Assembly (NCBI RefSeq): GCF_029168945.1
Contig: NC_083604.1
Span: 32,917,686 to 32,981,685, forward strand
Direction: 5' to 3'
Length of the DNA: 64,000 nucleotides
DNA from: Cannabis sativa
Lineage: Eukaryota > Streptophyta > Magnoliopsida > Rosales > Cannabaceae
Positions 1 to 10,058 of this stretch are shown here, in pieces. Every line of letters starts with the position of its first letter. Within the stretch, counting starts at the first letter, position 1. The translations under genes were made by a program, and so were the position numbers. The notes under the pieces were generated by a model. It searched no databases, was not told the DNA's origin, and was given only the letters and a program-made list of their open reading frames with translations.

Positions 1-600
1 TTTTTGAGAAGTATTATAATGAGTCTATTAAGGCGGCAAAGGCAAGAAGAGTTTATACGGTTAACTCGGGGTAGTATGACGTGACGAGTATGCTACTAAG
101 TTTGATCGGCTTGGCAAAGTTTGCCTCGGATGAGGTGGCTACTCGAAATTTCTTAGAAAAGCCAAGTTTATTCGGGGGCCTGGATGAACACATTGCCGGG
201 ATGTGATTGTTGCTTCTAAACAACGGGGGTTGCCGAACTTATGCTCGAATAGTTGAGTTGGCTTTAGTTTACGAGGGTGTAGAGGCTCGGATACGAAAGA
301 AAATATTGCCGAAGAGATTCATGGAAACAATCGGCGGAGTCTTTGGTTCGGGGGTAGAATCTTGATCTTGGTGACCGCGGGGAAAGACCTAGTGAAACAT
401 CGGCGGCGAGCCCAAACAAAGATTCCGGGGGTAACCAAGGTTTCCGTCGTAGTGGGAATGAAAAGCTGGCGGACTTTTCTGAATGTCCAAGGTGTAAAAG
501 GCATCACACAGGCGAGTGTCGAGGGCTAGGGCTGTTTCCCTTTGTGGAATGGTGGGTCATATGAAGAGAAATTGTCCACAATTGCTACGGTTAGAGCAAA
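1..600 (+). pseudogene. gag remnant with zinc knuckles (element 1)
   Basis: Several short frames joined by indels read as the C-terminal half of a Ty3/gypsy capsid protein followed by a nucleocapsid region. A CX2CX3HX4C zinc-knuckle motif (CPRCKRHHTGEC) lies at about 484-519. A second knuckle is visible across a frameshift at about 531-580 and ends in GHMKRNCPQL. In the family, Gag packages element RNA in cytoplasmic particles. Frame shifts around 50-110, 130-200, 340-420 and 540 rule out an intact product. Confidence 0.72.
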
Positions 601-689
601 AGAAGGATGATACACCCGCTCTGCTCGAGTATTTGCCACGACTCAAGCGAGGCCGATGCTTGGTCCTTCTGTGACGGGTCGGCTTTACA

Positions 690-997
690 TTCTTTGGTAC
701 TTTATTATTTGTATTAATTGATTACGGTGCGACGCATTCTTATATTTCAAGTAGAATAATTGAGCGGTGAATAAACCTAGTGATGTGCTTTCTAGAGGTT
801 TTGGAACCTTGTTGCCCCTCTTGGGGAGTTGGTTATCTCCGGCGGAGTGGGTTCGATCCCTTCCAGTGTTTGTGGAAGGAAGAGAGTTATCAGTTGATCT
901 GATAGAATTAAATACGGAGGATTTTGATGTTATTTTGGGAATGGATTGGCTTGCTAAATACAAAACGCCACCATTGATTGTAAAAGAAAGATGGTAA
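690..997 (+). pseudogene. aspartic protease remnant (element 1)
   Basis: The region reads LIDYGATHSYIS at about 718-760 and later VILGMDWLAKY, both hallmarks of the retropepsin of plant Ty3/gypsy elements. The catalytic triad, normally D-S/T-G, reads D-Y-G, so the serine is lost, and the two halves lie in different frames. The family enzyme cleaves the Gag-Pol polyprotein. This copy is predicted to be inactive. Confidence 0.72.
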
Positions 998-1209
998 CTT
1001 TTCGGCTGAGGGCGAGGACCCTTTTGTATTTGTGGGTAAGATGCAAGGATCTCGGATTCCACTTAATTTCAGCCCTTAAGGCAAGGGATTTGTTGTGTGA
1101 AGGGTGCATTGGTTTCTTAGCAAGTGTTGTGGATATTTCCGGGGAACCACTAGCGGGGCCCGGAGCATGTCCCGGATGGTTCGAGAATTTCTGGATGTGT
1201 TCCCGGAGA

Positions 1210-2037
1210 AGAGTTACCGGGGTTGCCACCTAAACGTGAAATTGATTTTGAGATTGATTTAATACCGGGGCGAGCACTGTATCGAAAGCTCCCTACGGGA
1301 TGGCACTTTGCGGAGTTTGAAAGAGTTAAAAGTTCAATTACGGGGATGATGGATTTGAAATTTACTAGACCTAGTACTTCACCTTGGGGTGCACCGGTTT
1401 TGTTTGTGAAAAAGAAAGATGGAACATTACGAATGTGTATAGATTATCGGGAGTTAAACAAATTAACGAGTGAAGAACAAGTACCCTCGCAAGAATAGAT
1501 GATTTATTTGATCGGTTGCGGGGTAAAAGCTTGTCTTTTCTAAGATTGATCTTCGATGCGGTTATCACCAATGAGGATTCGAGAGGAGGATATTCCCAAG
1601 AGACAGACTTTTCGGACCGGTATGGTCATTATGAATTCTGGTAATGTCCTTCGGATTAACAAATGCCCGTGACATTTATGGACTTGATGAAGCGAGTGTT
1701 CGGAGATTTTCTGGATGATTTTGTTATTGTCTTTATCGATGATATTCTAATTTATTCGGACTCGGAAGAGACTCACGAAAGACATCTTCGAATGGTATTA
1801 CAACGTCTCGGGGAGCATAAGTTGTATGCCAAATTTAAGAAATGTGAATTTTGGTTACCTCGGGTGAGTTTCTTGGGGCATGTGGTGAGTAAAGATGGTA
1901 TTTTAGTGGATCCGGTAAAGGTTGAAGCGGTGCGTGGCCTCGACCTAAGTCGGCAAGCGAAGTTAGAAGTTTCTGGGGTTAGCGAGGGTATTACCGAAGG
2001 TTTGTTGAGGGCTTTGCAAAGATTTCTACGCCTTTAG
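1210..2037 (+). pseudogene. reverse transcriptase remnant (element 1)
   Basis: The segment at 1223-1498 holds the fingers region of gypsy RT, including [15 protein letters not shown] and [11 protein letters not shown]. After about 160 bases of broken frame, 1663-1960 resumes with [10 protein letters not shown] and the catalytic block [12 protein letters not shown], where FIDD replaces the usual YxDD and both aspartates are kept. It continues to the thumb ([12 protein letters not shown]). The domain copies element RNA into cDNA in the family. Several frameshifts and a short deletion between 1480 and 1663 disable it. Confidence 0.85.
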
Positions 2038-2066
2038 CGAGTTGACCGAAAGAATTGTAAGTTTGT

Positions 2067-2480
2067 TTGGACGACAAGTGTGAAGGTAGTTTCCAAGAAT
2101 TGAAGCAAAAGGTTGATTACCGCTCTGTGCTAACCTTACCAAAAGGTGACGAAAAGTTTGTGATTTATTGTGATGCGTCCAAACAAGGGTTAGGTTGTGT
2201 TCTTATGCGGTCGGGAAAAGTGATTGCTTATGCATCCGAGCAATTGAAGGAGTATGAGCAACGATATCCTACCCATGATATTGAATTAGCAGCGGTTGTC
2301 TTTGCACTAAAAGTTTGGCGTCACTATACGTACGGTGAGAAGTGTGAAATTTATACGGATCACAAAAGCCTCGAGTACTTTTTCACTCGAAGGATTTAAA
2401 TATGAGGCAACGACGATGGTTAGAGCTGGTCGAGGATTATGGCTTGCGAGATTCTCTACCACACGGTAAAGCAAATGTGG
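2067..2480 (+). pseudogene. RNase H remnant (element 1)
   Basis: The open stretch to 2399 contains [29 protein letters not shown] and [10 protein letters not shown], the three acidic motifs (D, E, D) of gypsy RNase H. A stop follows at about 2397. The continuation at about 2400-2500 (QRRWLELVEDY, then NVVADALSRK) is in shifted frames. The family enzyme removes RNA from RNA:DNA hybrids. Confidence 0.85.
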
Positions 2481-2619
2481 TAGCGGATGCTCTAAGTCGG
2501 AAAGGACCGGGGCAAGTTTGTGAACAAGGAAATCTCGGCCAAGTTGGTGAGGATATGACGAAGCGGGAATTGAATTTGTAATTGGAAAACTTGCTAATAT
2601 CACCATACAATCTAATGCG

Positions 2620-3560
2620 ATTTGGAAAGAATTAAAGTAGCCCAACAAGGTGACCTTGAGCTACGGGGACATAAGGAGAAGTTAGAGGTTTGGATTGGCA
2701 AGAGACTTTTCATGCTTATCGATGGGTTCTTTGCGATACAAAAACGGAATACGTATAGGTTGACAAAGAAATCGAGACAAGAGATTCTTGATGAATCTCA
2801 TACTACACGAGTACTCCTTACACTAGGGAACAACCAAGATGTATCATGATGTGAAAGCTTTATGCGAGTGGCGGGTATGAGAAGAGGGATATTGTTGAAT
2901 ATGTGTCAAAATGCTTAACTTTTGTCAACAAATTAAAAGCGGAACACCAAAGGCGGCCGGGTTTGCTTCAACCTCTAAAGATTCTGAATGGAAATGGGAA
3001 GACATCACCATGGATTTTGTGGTGGGATTACCCGGAAACGGTAGGGTATTATGATTCTATTTGGGTGATAGTGGATCGATATACGAAGTACGCTCACTTT
3101 CTCTAGGTGAGGACAACGTATACGGTGGATCAATATCTTGATTTGTATATTAAGGAGATAGTTCGACTTCATGGTGCCCCAAAGTCGATAGTTTCAGATC
3201 GAGATCCAAAATTTACATCCAAGTTACGGGAAGTTTAGGCGAAGCAATGGGTACTAAGTTGAAATTCGGTACGGCTTTTCATCCTCGAAATAGATGGTCA
3301 ATGCGAAAGGACTATTCGGATACTTGAGGATATGTTGAGGGCATGTATAATGGACTTTGAAGGTTCTTGGAACAAGTACCTACCTCGATTGAGTTTTCTT
3401 ATAACAATAGTTATCGAGTACCATTGGCATGGCTTTCCGTATGAGATGCTTTATGGAAGGAAATGTCGATCACCTATTCAACGGATGAAATTTGAGGCCG
3501 GTGAACGTAGGTATCTTGGACACAGAAGTTTGTCCAAGAACGAGCGAGGCTATTGAGAAG
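2620..3560 (+). pseudogene. integrase remnant (element 1)
   Basis: The N-terminal zinc-binding region is recognisable at 2622-3000, but its CxxC reads CLTF, so one cysteine is lost. The catalytic core follows with first D in IWVIVDRYTKYAHF (about 3060-3100), second D in [13 protein letters not shown] (about 3185-3225) and E in CERTIRILEDML (about 3300-3340). At least three frameshifts or stops separate them. The family enzyme inserts cDNA into the genome. Confidence 0.85.
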
Positions 3561-4056
3561 ATTCGAGCTCGTATGCTTGCTTCCCAAAGTAGACAGAAAA
3601 GCTACGCGGATCCAAAGCGTAGAGATGTTGAATTCCAAGTTGGGGATTTTGTTTTTCTTCGGGTGTCCCCAATGAAGGGAATTCGAAGGTTCGGGAAGAA
3701 GGGAAAGTTGAGTCCCAGATTTATTGGTCCATTTGAGATTCTTGAGAAAGTAGGTCAGGTAGCTTATCGGTTAGCTCTACCTCCTGCCTTATCTGGGGTT
3801 CATAATGTGTTTCATGTCTCGATGCTTCGGAAATATGTATACGTACAACTCATATCTTAAGTTATGAAGACATTGAGCTTCAAACGGACTGTCATATGAA
3901 GAACAACCGGTACGGATCTTAGACAGGAAAGAAAAGGTGTTGCGAAACAAGACTATTCCACTAGTCAAAGTGTTGTGGCGGAATAGCAAAGTTGAAGAAG
4001 CGACTTGGGAATTAGAGTCACAGATGCAGGAGTTGTATCCCGAGCTTTTCAGGTAA
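3545..4056 (+). pseudogene. integrase GPY/F domain and chromodomain remnant (element 1)
   Basis: The frame at 3492-3860 reads through GDFVFLRVSPMKGI and RFIGPFEILEKVGQVAYRLALP, the GPY/F module, then HNVFHVSMLRKY. After a frameshift near 3840, the stretch 3917-4056 encodes LVKVLWRNSKVEEATWELE, the core of a chromovirus chromodomain, which targets insertion to methylated-histone chromatin. The end of pol lies just before the purine tract and 3' LTR. Confidence 0.85.
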
Positions 4057-4078
4057 ATTTCGAGGACGAAATTCCTAT

Positions 4079-4092
4079 AAGTGGGGGATAGT
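4079..4092 (+). promoter_or_regulatory. polypurine tract, element 1
   Basis: The purine-rich string aagtgggggatagt lies directly before the LTR that begins TGTAATATCC. This is the standard place of the plus-strand primer for gypsy elements. Confidence 0.75.
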
Positions 4093-6125
4093 TGTAATAT
4101 CCCAGAAAATAAATAATATTTAAATGGACATATTTTATTAAATATGTAATTACTTGGAGAATGAAGTAGGATTATGATCTTACTTATATGAATTTTTGAG
4201 AAATTATTTAAGTAAATACGTTATTTTGGGCCCGGTAATTGTGGAAATTTAGCTATGTGGTTAGCAATGTCACGACATTTAATGAAAGAATTATTTTGAG
4301 AATATCCCGGATTAAGTTAGAATTTTATTAGAATGTTGGATTGGGGAATTAGTAAAATTACCAAAATGCCCCTAGGGTTTTCTTTTAAAAAAAAATGTGA
4401 GAGGGGTAAATTAGGAATTCAAGAAAAACTTTTTTGGTTTTTTCCTCTTTTCTTTGCTGCTGCCCATTTTTATTTAAGGAAGAAATTTTAAAAAAAAAAA
4501 GAAAGAAAAGCATTTTAAAAGGAAGAAGGAGCTTCCTTCCAAGACAAGCAACCTTTTTTTTTTCTCTCTTCTTCTCTTCTTCCTTCGAGCAAACTGAACC
4601 AGCTTCTTGAGGGATTGTTTTGCTTCAGCCAACATCAATTTTCAGAGCTAAACTCCATCTCCAAGTTGACCTTGCACCCTAGGTAAGTTCATCCTTTTAG
4701 TTTTGGTGTTTTCTTAGGTTTTCAAGCTAGGTTTTGTTATTTTTTTGAAAATTTTCAAAGCTGTAGGTTAAGTGAGGGTGTAGGTTTGTTATCCAAGTTA
4801 AATATGGTTTGTTAATGCATGTTTGGATTGAATTCATGGCTGTTGGGATTGATTGGTGAGTGAGAAAGCTAAAAGAAACTTGATTTCTTCACTTGAGTGT
4901 GTGATTTCAAGCTAGAGATTGAACCATTGTGTTTTGCAGCTTAGGTTATGTCATATGTATGTTAATAAACTGTTCTGGAAAGTTTGGATAGGTTTGGAAG
5001 GGTTTTGGATCGATTTTGGTGAAAAGGAACTTTTGTTCTGATGCCGCGAGAACGGTCGGCCGGATGGGTTACGGTATACCGGAAGCCGGTCGGCCGGTTA
5101 CTGCGAGGAGAATTTCTTCGGGTTTGTTTTATGTTCAGTTTTGACCCGGGGAGTTGTGTGCTATCTGTTTTAAATTAAATATGGGATGCTTGACCTAAAT
5201 TAGGGTTGTTGGGAGTTAGGTTACGTTTGATTTCTAAATTAGGGTTTTAAATCTGGAATATTAAGTTAAGGTATTTATTGTGTTTCTCAATTGTCGTGAC
5301 ATAGGACCGGGATTGCCTAGCTTGTTTTTCCACCCAAGTCGGCCATATTCTTGACTTCTGAATTAAGGTAAGAAAAGTGGTAAGCACCGTATGTGGTTAA
5401 AAATCAATGAATGAATGGAGGTGATCTTGATTATTATCATGATGTTAATTAAAGCTTATTAAGCCTAGGTTATTACCTAGGGTTGGAAACGGTTATTACC
5501 GTTATGAGTAATTACTCTTGAAACCGCGGTTAGGTTTCTTACTTATCGTTTGCGTTATTGGGCAACGATAGTGACATATTCAGCTCGTATGTAACGAGTG
5601 GTAAAAGTGGTACTTTATTAAGTACCAGGAATGTATGATGTTTACGAAAATGCTTATTATTATCGAATAGTGAGTAAACATAATGGCATGAGAATAAGTT
5701 GATAATCATTTTCTTTCAATTATTGTTTTAGTCACTTTCTTGCTGAGTCTCTGTGACTCACTGGTGCTTTATGGTGCAGGTAAAGGAAAAGCTAAAGTCG
5801 AACAACCATGAGTTATGGTCACAGCAGCAATGTACATACCCGGCGCGGGCGGCCGCAGGTTCTGAGGATGCTCTATTTTGATTGTATTTTGGAAAATATA
5901 AAGTTTATGTTGTAAAATACTTTGAAACCAGTTTGTAAATATTTTGGAAATAGGGGGACCCCATAAATCATGTTACTTATCTTTTGTTAAATAGTTTAAA
6001 GGTTGAGTTTTTAACTATCAAAATTTTTAATTACCCACACTTTTAGTATAATTACATCTTATATAATTATTGGTATTTTAAATAAAGTGCACACACGTGG
6101 CGTCCCTGTTGGACAGGGCGTTACA
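4093..6125 (+). repeat. 3' LTR of element 1 (2.03 kb)
   Basis: It starts TGTAATATCC after the purine tract and ends GGGCGTTACA, giving the required TG...CA ends. It contains the block tgagtctctgtgactcac near 5742 and a downstream GTAAAGGAAAAGCTAAAG block, both found in related form in the other gypsy LTRs of the window (9164, 44033, 47570). The rest differs, so it is a separate family. A GC-rich inverted motif built on ccggtcggccgg lies at about 5050-5100. Confidence 0.85.
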
Positions 6126-7190
6126 GATTTTGTGGTCGGGTTGCCTAGGACCACGGGTTTATTTGATTCCGTCTGGGTAGTGGTGGATCGATTTACGAAA
6201 TCCGCTCATTTTCTGCCGGTTAGAACAACATTTACAGTGGATCAGTTGGCAGAATTGTATGTTAGAGAGATCGTAAGACTTCACGGGGTACCGAAGTCTA
6301 TAGTTTCGGACAGGGATCCGAAATTCACCTCCAAATTTTGGCAAAGTTTGCAACGGGCAATGGGTACAAGGCTGAAATTTAGTACAGCATTCCATCCTCA
6401 GACAGATGGTCAGTCCGAAAGGACAATTCAGATATTGGAGGACATGTTGAGAGCCTGTGTTATGGACTTTGAAGGCTCATGGAATAAGTATCTACCGTTG
6501 ATAGAATTTTCTTACAACAACAGTTATCAGAGTACGATAGGGATGGCTCCCTATGAACTGTTATATGGTAGGAAATGTAGATCCCCTATCCACTGGGATG
6601 AGACAGGGGAGAGGAAATACTTAGGTCCAGAGTCAGTGCAACGGACCAATGAGGCAATAGAAAAGATAAAAGCTAGAATGCTTGCCTCACAGAAAGCGCA
6701 TGTAAAAGTTACGCAGATCCGAAACGCAGAGATGTTGAGTTCCAACTAGGGGACCATGTGTTTTTACGGGTATCTCCGATGAAGGGGATTAAACGTTTCG
6801 GGAAAAGAGGCAAGTTATGCCTTAGATTTACAGGACCTTTTGAGATTCTCGAGAAGATAGGTCAAGTGGCATATCGGTTAGCATTGCCTCTAGCTTTATC
6901 AGCAGTTCACAACGTATTCCATGTCTCAATGTTGAGAAAATACGTTTCAGATCCCTCTCATATACTCAGTTATGAGAGCCTTGAGCTACAGCCAGATATG
7001 ACTTATGAGGAACAGCCAGTGCAGATCCTGGATAGAAAGGATAAAGTCCTTCGGAATAAGACCATAGCATTGGTCAAGGTTCTCTGGAGAAACAGCAAGG
7101 TGGAGGAAGCCACCTGGGAGCTAGAGTCAGATATGAGAGCTCAATATCCAGAGTTATTCAGGGTAGATTTCGGGGACGAAATCCTTTTAA
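6126..7190 (+). pseudogene. integrase core, GPY/F and chromodomain (element 2), one frameshift
   Basis: From 6126 to about 6700 one frame encodes the catalytic core, with the first D in VWVVVDRFTKSAHF, the second D in [15 protein letters not shown] and the E in DGQSERTIQILEDML. A single frameshift near 6700 moves the reading to the frame holding GDHVFLRVSPMKGI, FTGPFEILEKIGQVAYRLALP and the chromodomain core VKVLWRNSKVEEATWELE, which ends near 7190. Apart from this frameshift and the element 1 insertion the region is open. It is far better preserved than the same region of element 1, although element 1 is nested in it. Confidence 0.88.
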
Positions 7191-7208
7191 GGGGGGGGGG
7201 GGGGTAGT
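7186..7208 (+). promoter_or_regulatory. polypurine tract with 14-G run, element 2
   Basis: An uninterrupted run of 14 G residues (7191-7204) lies directly before the LTR start TGTAAAACCC. This is an unusually long homopolymer for a purine tract and is probably slippage-prone. Confidence 0.75.
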
Positions 7209-9541
7209 TGTAAAACCCGCTTAGTTTAATTTGGAAATTAGCAGTTTATTATGATTAATTATGAAAATTATTTATAGCTATTTAAATAATTTATTATACT
7301 GTTATTTATGGAATTCAGAAATGCATGATTATGTTATTCAGTAGTTTTCATATTTTGCATTTCCGGTGCCCGGTATTTTGGAACTCGGCGTTTGGCTCAG
7401 TAGAAATCACAACTTAGTATGTTAGTAGTTTTGGACGGGTTTTAGACATTGGGAATGTCGGGAATGGCCGGGAATTTAGAATTTCCCAAAAATACCCCTT
7501 TAGTATGATTTATGTGGTTTTAAGGTGGAGGGGCAAAATGGTCTTTTTGCCCCATTAGTGTTTTGTCTTTTAGTGACTTTATTATTTGAAAATTAAATAT
7601 TTATTTTAATGTTTACTTGGCTGAAATAATGTGTTATATGCCTTAAAAATCTTTTTCTCTCAATTTCTACACTTAGTCAAAAATTAGAAAGAACATTTCA
7701 AAATCACACTCAAAGCTCTCTCTCTCTTTTCGGCCAAGGCTTGGGCTGCTAGGGCTGGGATTTTTTCTGCTCAAATCTTGTGATTTTCATCTCCTCTTTG
7801 TGTAATCCTAGTCAAGGTTTGATCACTTGTAACTTCCCTTTGTGTTTTCTTGAGTTTTGAGAAAATTTGATGTAATGCATGCATGAATTGTGGCTGTTGT
7901 TATTGCTGTGTTTTATTATTAATTTCTGGGGTGTAAGCATGTTAAATTGAAGTTAATTAAGTTGTTAGAAATGCATGTAAGCTACCTTGTTTCAAGTTTG
8001 GATTTTCTAGCTCAAATATGTGATTTTTGAAGAAATGTAGTGAATCTGTTTCTGTGTTGTTGTTATTGTTTTTAATTGTTTTCAGAGGCTTAGTTAAGCT
8101 TGATTAAGTAGAATTAAGTTGGTTTGAATGCATGTTAGGTGGTTTTGCTCAAGTTTGAGTTTAGAACTCAAAGCTTGAGCTCCAATGGCATTTTTTGTAT
8201 CTGTGGTTTCTGGGTTGTTTTAATGCCTTGGAAATGTTATTTGGGATGTATGGAGTAGGTTTGGAAGGTTTGAATCAATTTGGGGTTGAATTGGTTGAGA
8301 TATGAATTTTTGAAATTCTGTCTGCGAGGAACCGGAATTCCGGTTGTGCATCCAGAATTCCGGATGGGCTTCAAAAATTCCCAGAACCGGAATTCCGGTT
8401 GGGGAAATTTCAGAAACCCTAGATTTTCTCGATTTTATGTTTTAAGGGGTATTGCCATGCTTTTTATCGATGGGGAAACTTTTAGTTCCTAGTTTAAGTC
8501 CCCGGGAAGTGATTTAGCACGTCACTTATAGTGTTGTGATTTTTATGGTTTAGGAGCACATGTCCGTAATCCGCTCGGCTAAAGTTCCGGTCGGGTTGAC
8601 CACACACGAATTCGGAATCCATGTAAGATTAGTATAACGGTTGCATATGTAGATTACATGTTTAGCGAGCATGTAGGAAGCCTCGTTAGATTACATTAGT
8701 TATGTATGTTGGCTTCGAACCATCCAACCCCGTCACGTCGGTACAGCCGGAGTATGACCAAGAATGAGTATGACCGGCTCGACCGATCAGCCGACACTTG
8801 GTTGGTGGTTCCGTACTATTGACGTATCCCATCGGCAGACAGCCGGAGTATGACCAAGAATGAGTATGACCGGTTCGACCGATCGGGAGGATATAGTAAC
8901 ACGTCGGTACAGCCGGAGTATGACCAAGAATGAGTATGACCGGTTCGACCGATCGGGTTGTTACGTGTCAATAGTAACGTCCCTATGAACGTTCAGAACT
9001 CAGTACCATGTTGGACATGGCAGTAGTGGCTTAGTACCGTGTTGGACACGGCAGTAGCGGGACTCAGTATCGTGTTGGACACGGCAGTTAGGGTTATGAT
9101 CAGGGGTATGGGCGTCTGATCATAACCGGGTTTATGTATGAGTATTATTATGCTTTTCTTACTGAGTCTGTCGACTCACAGTTTTACGTTTATGTGTAGG
9201 TAAAGGCAAGGCTAAAGCTGATGGGCCGTGAGCGAGCTTGTGAAGATTGTACATGTCGGGGCGGTTAGGCCTGGAGCGTACGATCATCGGGACAGCGAGG
9301 CTGATTTTTGTAGCTGGTCGTTAGACGACATTTATTTTGTGTATCAGTTAAACAGTTAAATCTTTTTGTAAATGATTTTATAATCGGGATCCCGAGTCTT
9401 TTGTAATATTATTTTATAAGTTTAATTAAAAAGCAAAAATTTTAATTAATCACGTTTTTCCATAAACCTCGTTGATTAGCAACGAGCTGCACAGCATGTT
9501 TAAAAATCACGTAATACGCCTATGTTAGTTAGGGTGTTACA
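7209..9541 (+). repeat. 3' LTR of element 2 (2.33 kb)
   Basis: It starts TGTAAAACCCGCTTAG and ends TTAGGGTGTTACA. The same LTR family recurs at 42080-44403, 45868-47928 and, on the minus strand, 53995-56324. Shared landmarks are the palindromes aaccggaattccggtt at 8330-8345 and 8385-8400, an internal array of about 50 bp units (about 8735-8960), the block actgagtctgtcgactcac at about 9162, and a terminal CGTTGATTAGCAACGAGCTG segment. Confidence 0.9.
8735..9095 (+). repeat. tandem minisatellite arrays inside LTR
   Basis: A unit holding agccggagtatgaccaagaa starts near 8743, 8839 and 8909. A second array of about 30-33 bp (cagta-ccgtgttggacacggcag type) repeats three times at about 8998-9090. 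The homologous zones of the other family members (43660-43905 and 47268-47430) also hold two or three units, so the array is a property of the LTR family. Confidence 0.8.
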
Positions 9542-9555
9542 TTGTATAAGGGGCA

Positions 9556-10055
9556 TGTCAACATGGCGCCTAACTGGCTTCTACGGTAAACCAAACAGAA
9601 GACAACGGGATCGAATATGGACTCTTCTTCGTTCATTGCACTGCGAGTCATCTCTCCCATGGTGTATCATCGGTGATTTTAATAATATTTCAATCCAATC
9701 CGACAAGAGAGGCGGGCGTCCGTACCCAACTTCTCTTATTGATGGTTTCCAATCAGTTCTTGATGATTGCAACCTTATTGATCTGGACCTTCGCGACTAT
9801 CCTTTCACCTGAAATCGTGGACGAGGCACAGACCATTGTGTAGAAATTCGTCTCAATAAAGCAACTGTCTCTCTTAGTTGGTTAGACACTTTTACTGAAG
9901 CTACTCTCACCAACATTGGTTTTTCTAGTTCCGATCATACTCCCATCTTTTTACAACCTGATGCCCATCATAGTACTTTCAATGCTCCTCGTTTTCGTTA
10001 TGAGAACGCGTGGTCTCGAGAGCCCATTTGTGCACAGATTGTAAGAGATTGCTGG
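9556..10055 (+). pseudogene. LINE endonuclease (EEP fold), partial
   Basis: The frame at 9556-9812 reads WRLTGFYG and CIIGDFNNI, motifs of the endonuclease/exonuclease/phosphatase fold. A TGG-to-TGA change ends the frame near 9810. After it, RGRGTDH and the catalytic block SSSDHTPIFL (about 9919-9948) follow in shifted frames. In LINEs this domain nicks the target site to prime reverse transcription. The N-terminal part is absent. Confidence 0.85.
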
Positions 10056-10058
10056 GAT

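Larger units (their letters stand above)
1..6125 (+). mobile_element. Ty3/gypsy chromovirus (element 1), 5'-truncated by window edge
   Basis: Domains run gag, protease, reverse transcriptase, RNase H, integrase, chromodomain, purine tract and 3' LTR, which is the Ty3/gypsy order. The C-terminal chromodomain marks it as a chromovirus, and the LTR style resembles the Tekay/Del clade (inference). Every domain carries frameshifts or stops, so it is dead. The 3' LTR ends at 6125 and the next base resumes the integrase of a second chromovirus, so element 1 appears to be inserted inside element 2. The 5' LTR and the left target duplication lie outside the window. Confidence 0.9.
6126..9541 (+). mobile_element. 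Ty3/gypsy chromovirus (element 2), 3' part
   Basis: Integrase core, GPY/F domain, chromodomain, purine tract and a 2.3 kb 3' LTR are present. The element begins abruptly in the integrase core exactly where element 1's LTR ends, so its 5' part should lie upstream of the window on the far side of element 1. Its right LTR end abuts LINE endonuclease sequence, so element 2 is itself inserted in a LINE. Confidence 0.88.

Noticed and set aside
8735..8965. Regularly spaced repeats resembling a CRISPR array
   Set aside because: Only three units of unequal spacing inside a plant LTR, present in paralogous LTRs; a minisatellite.
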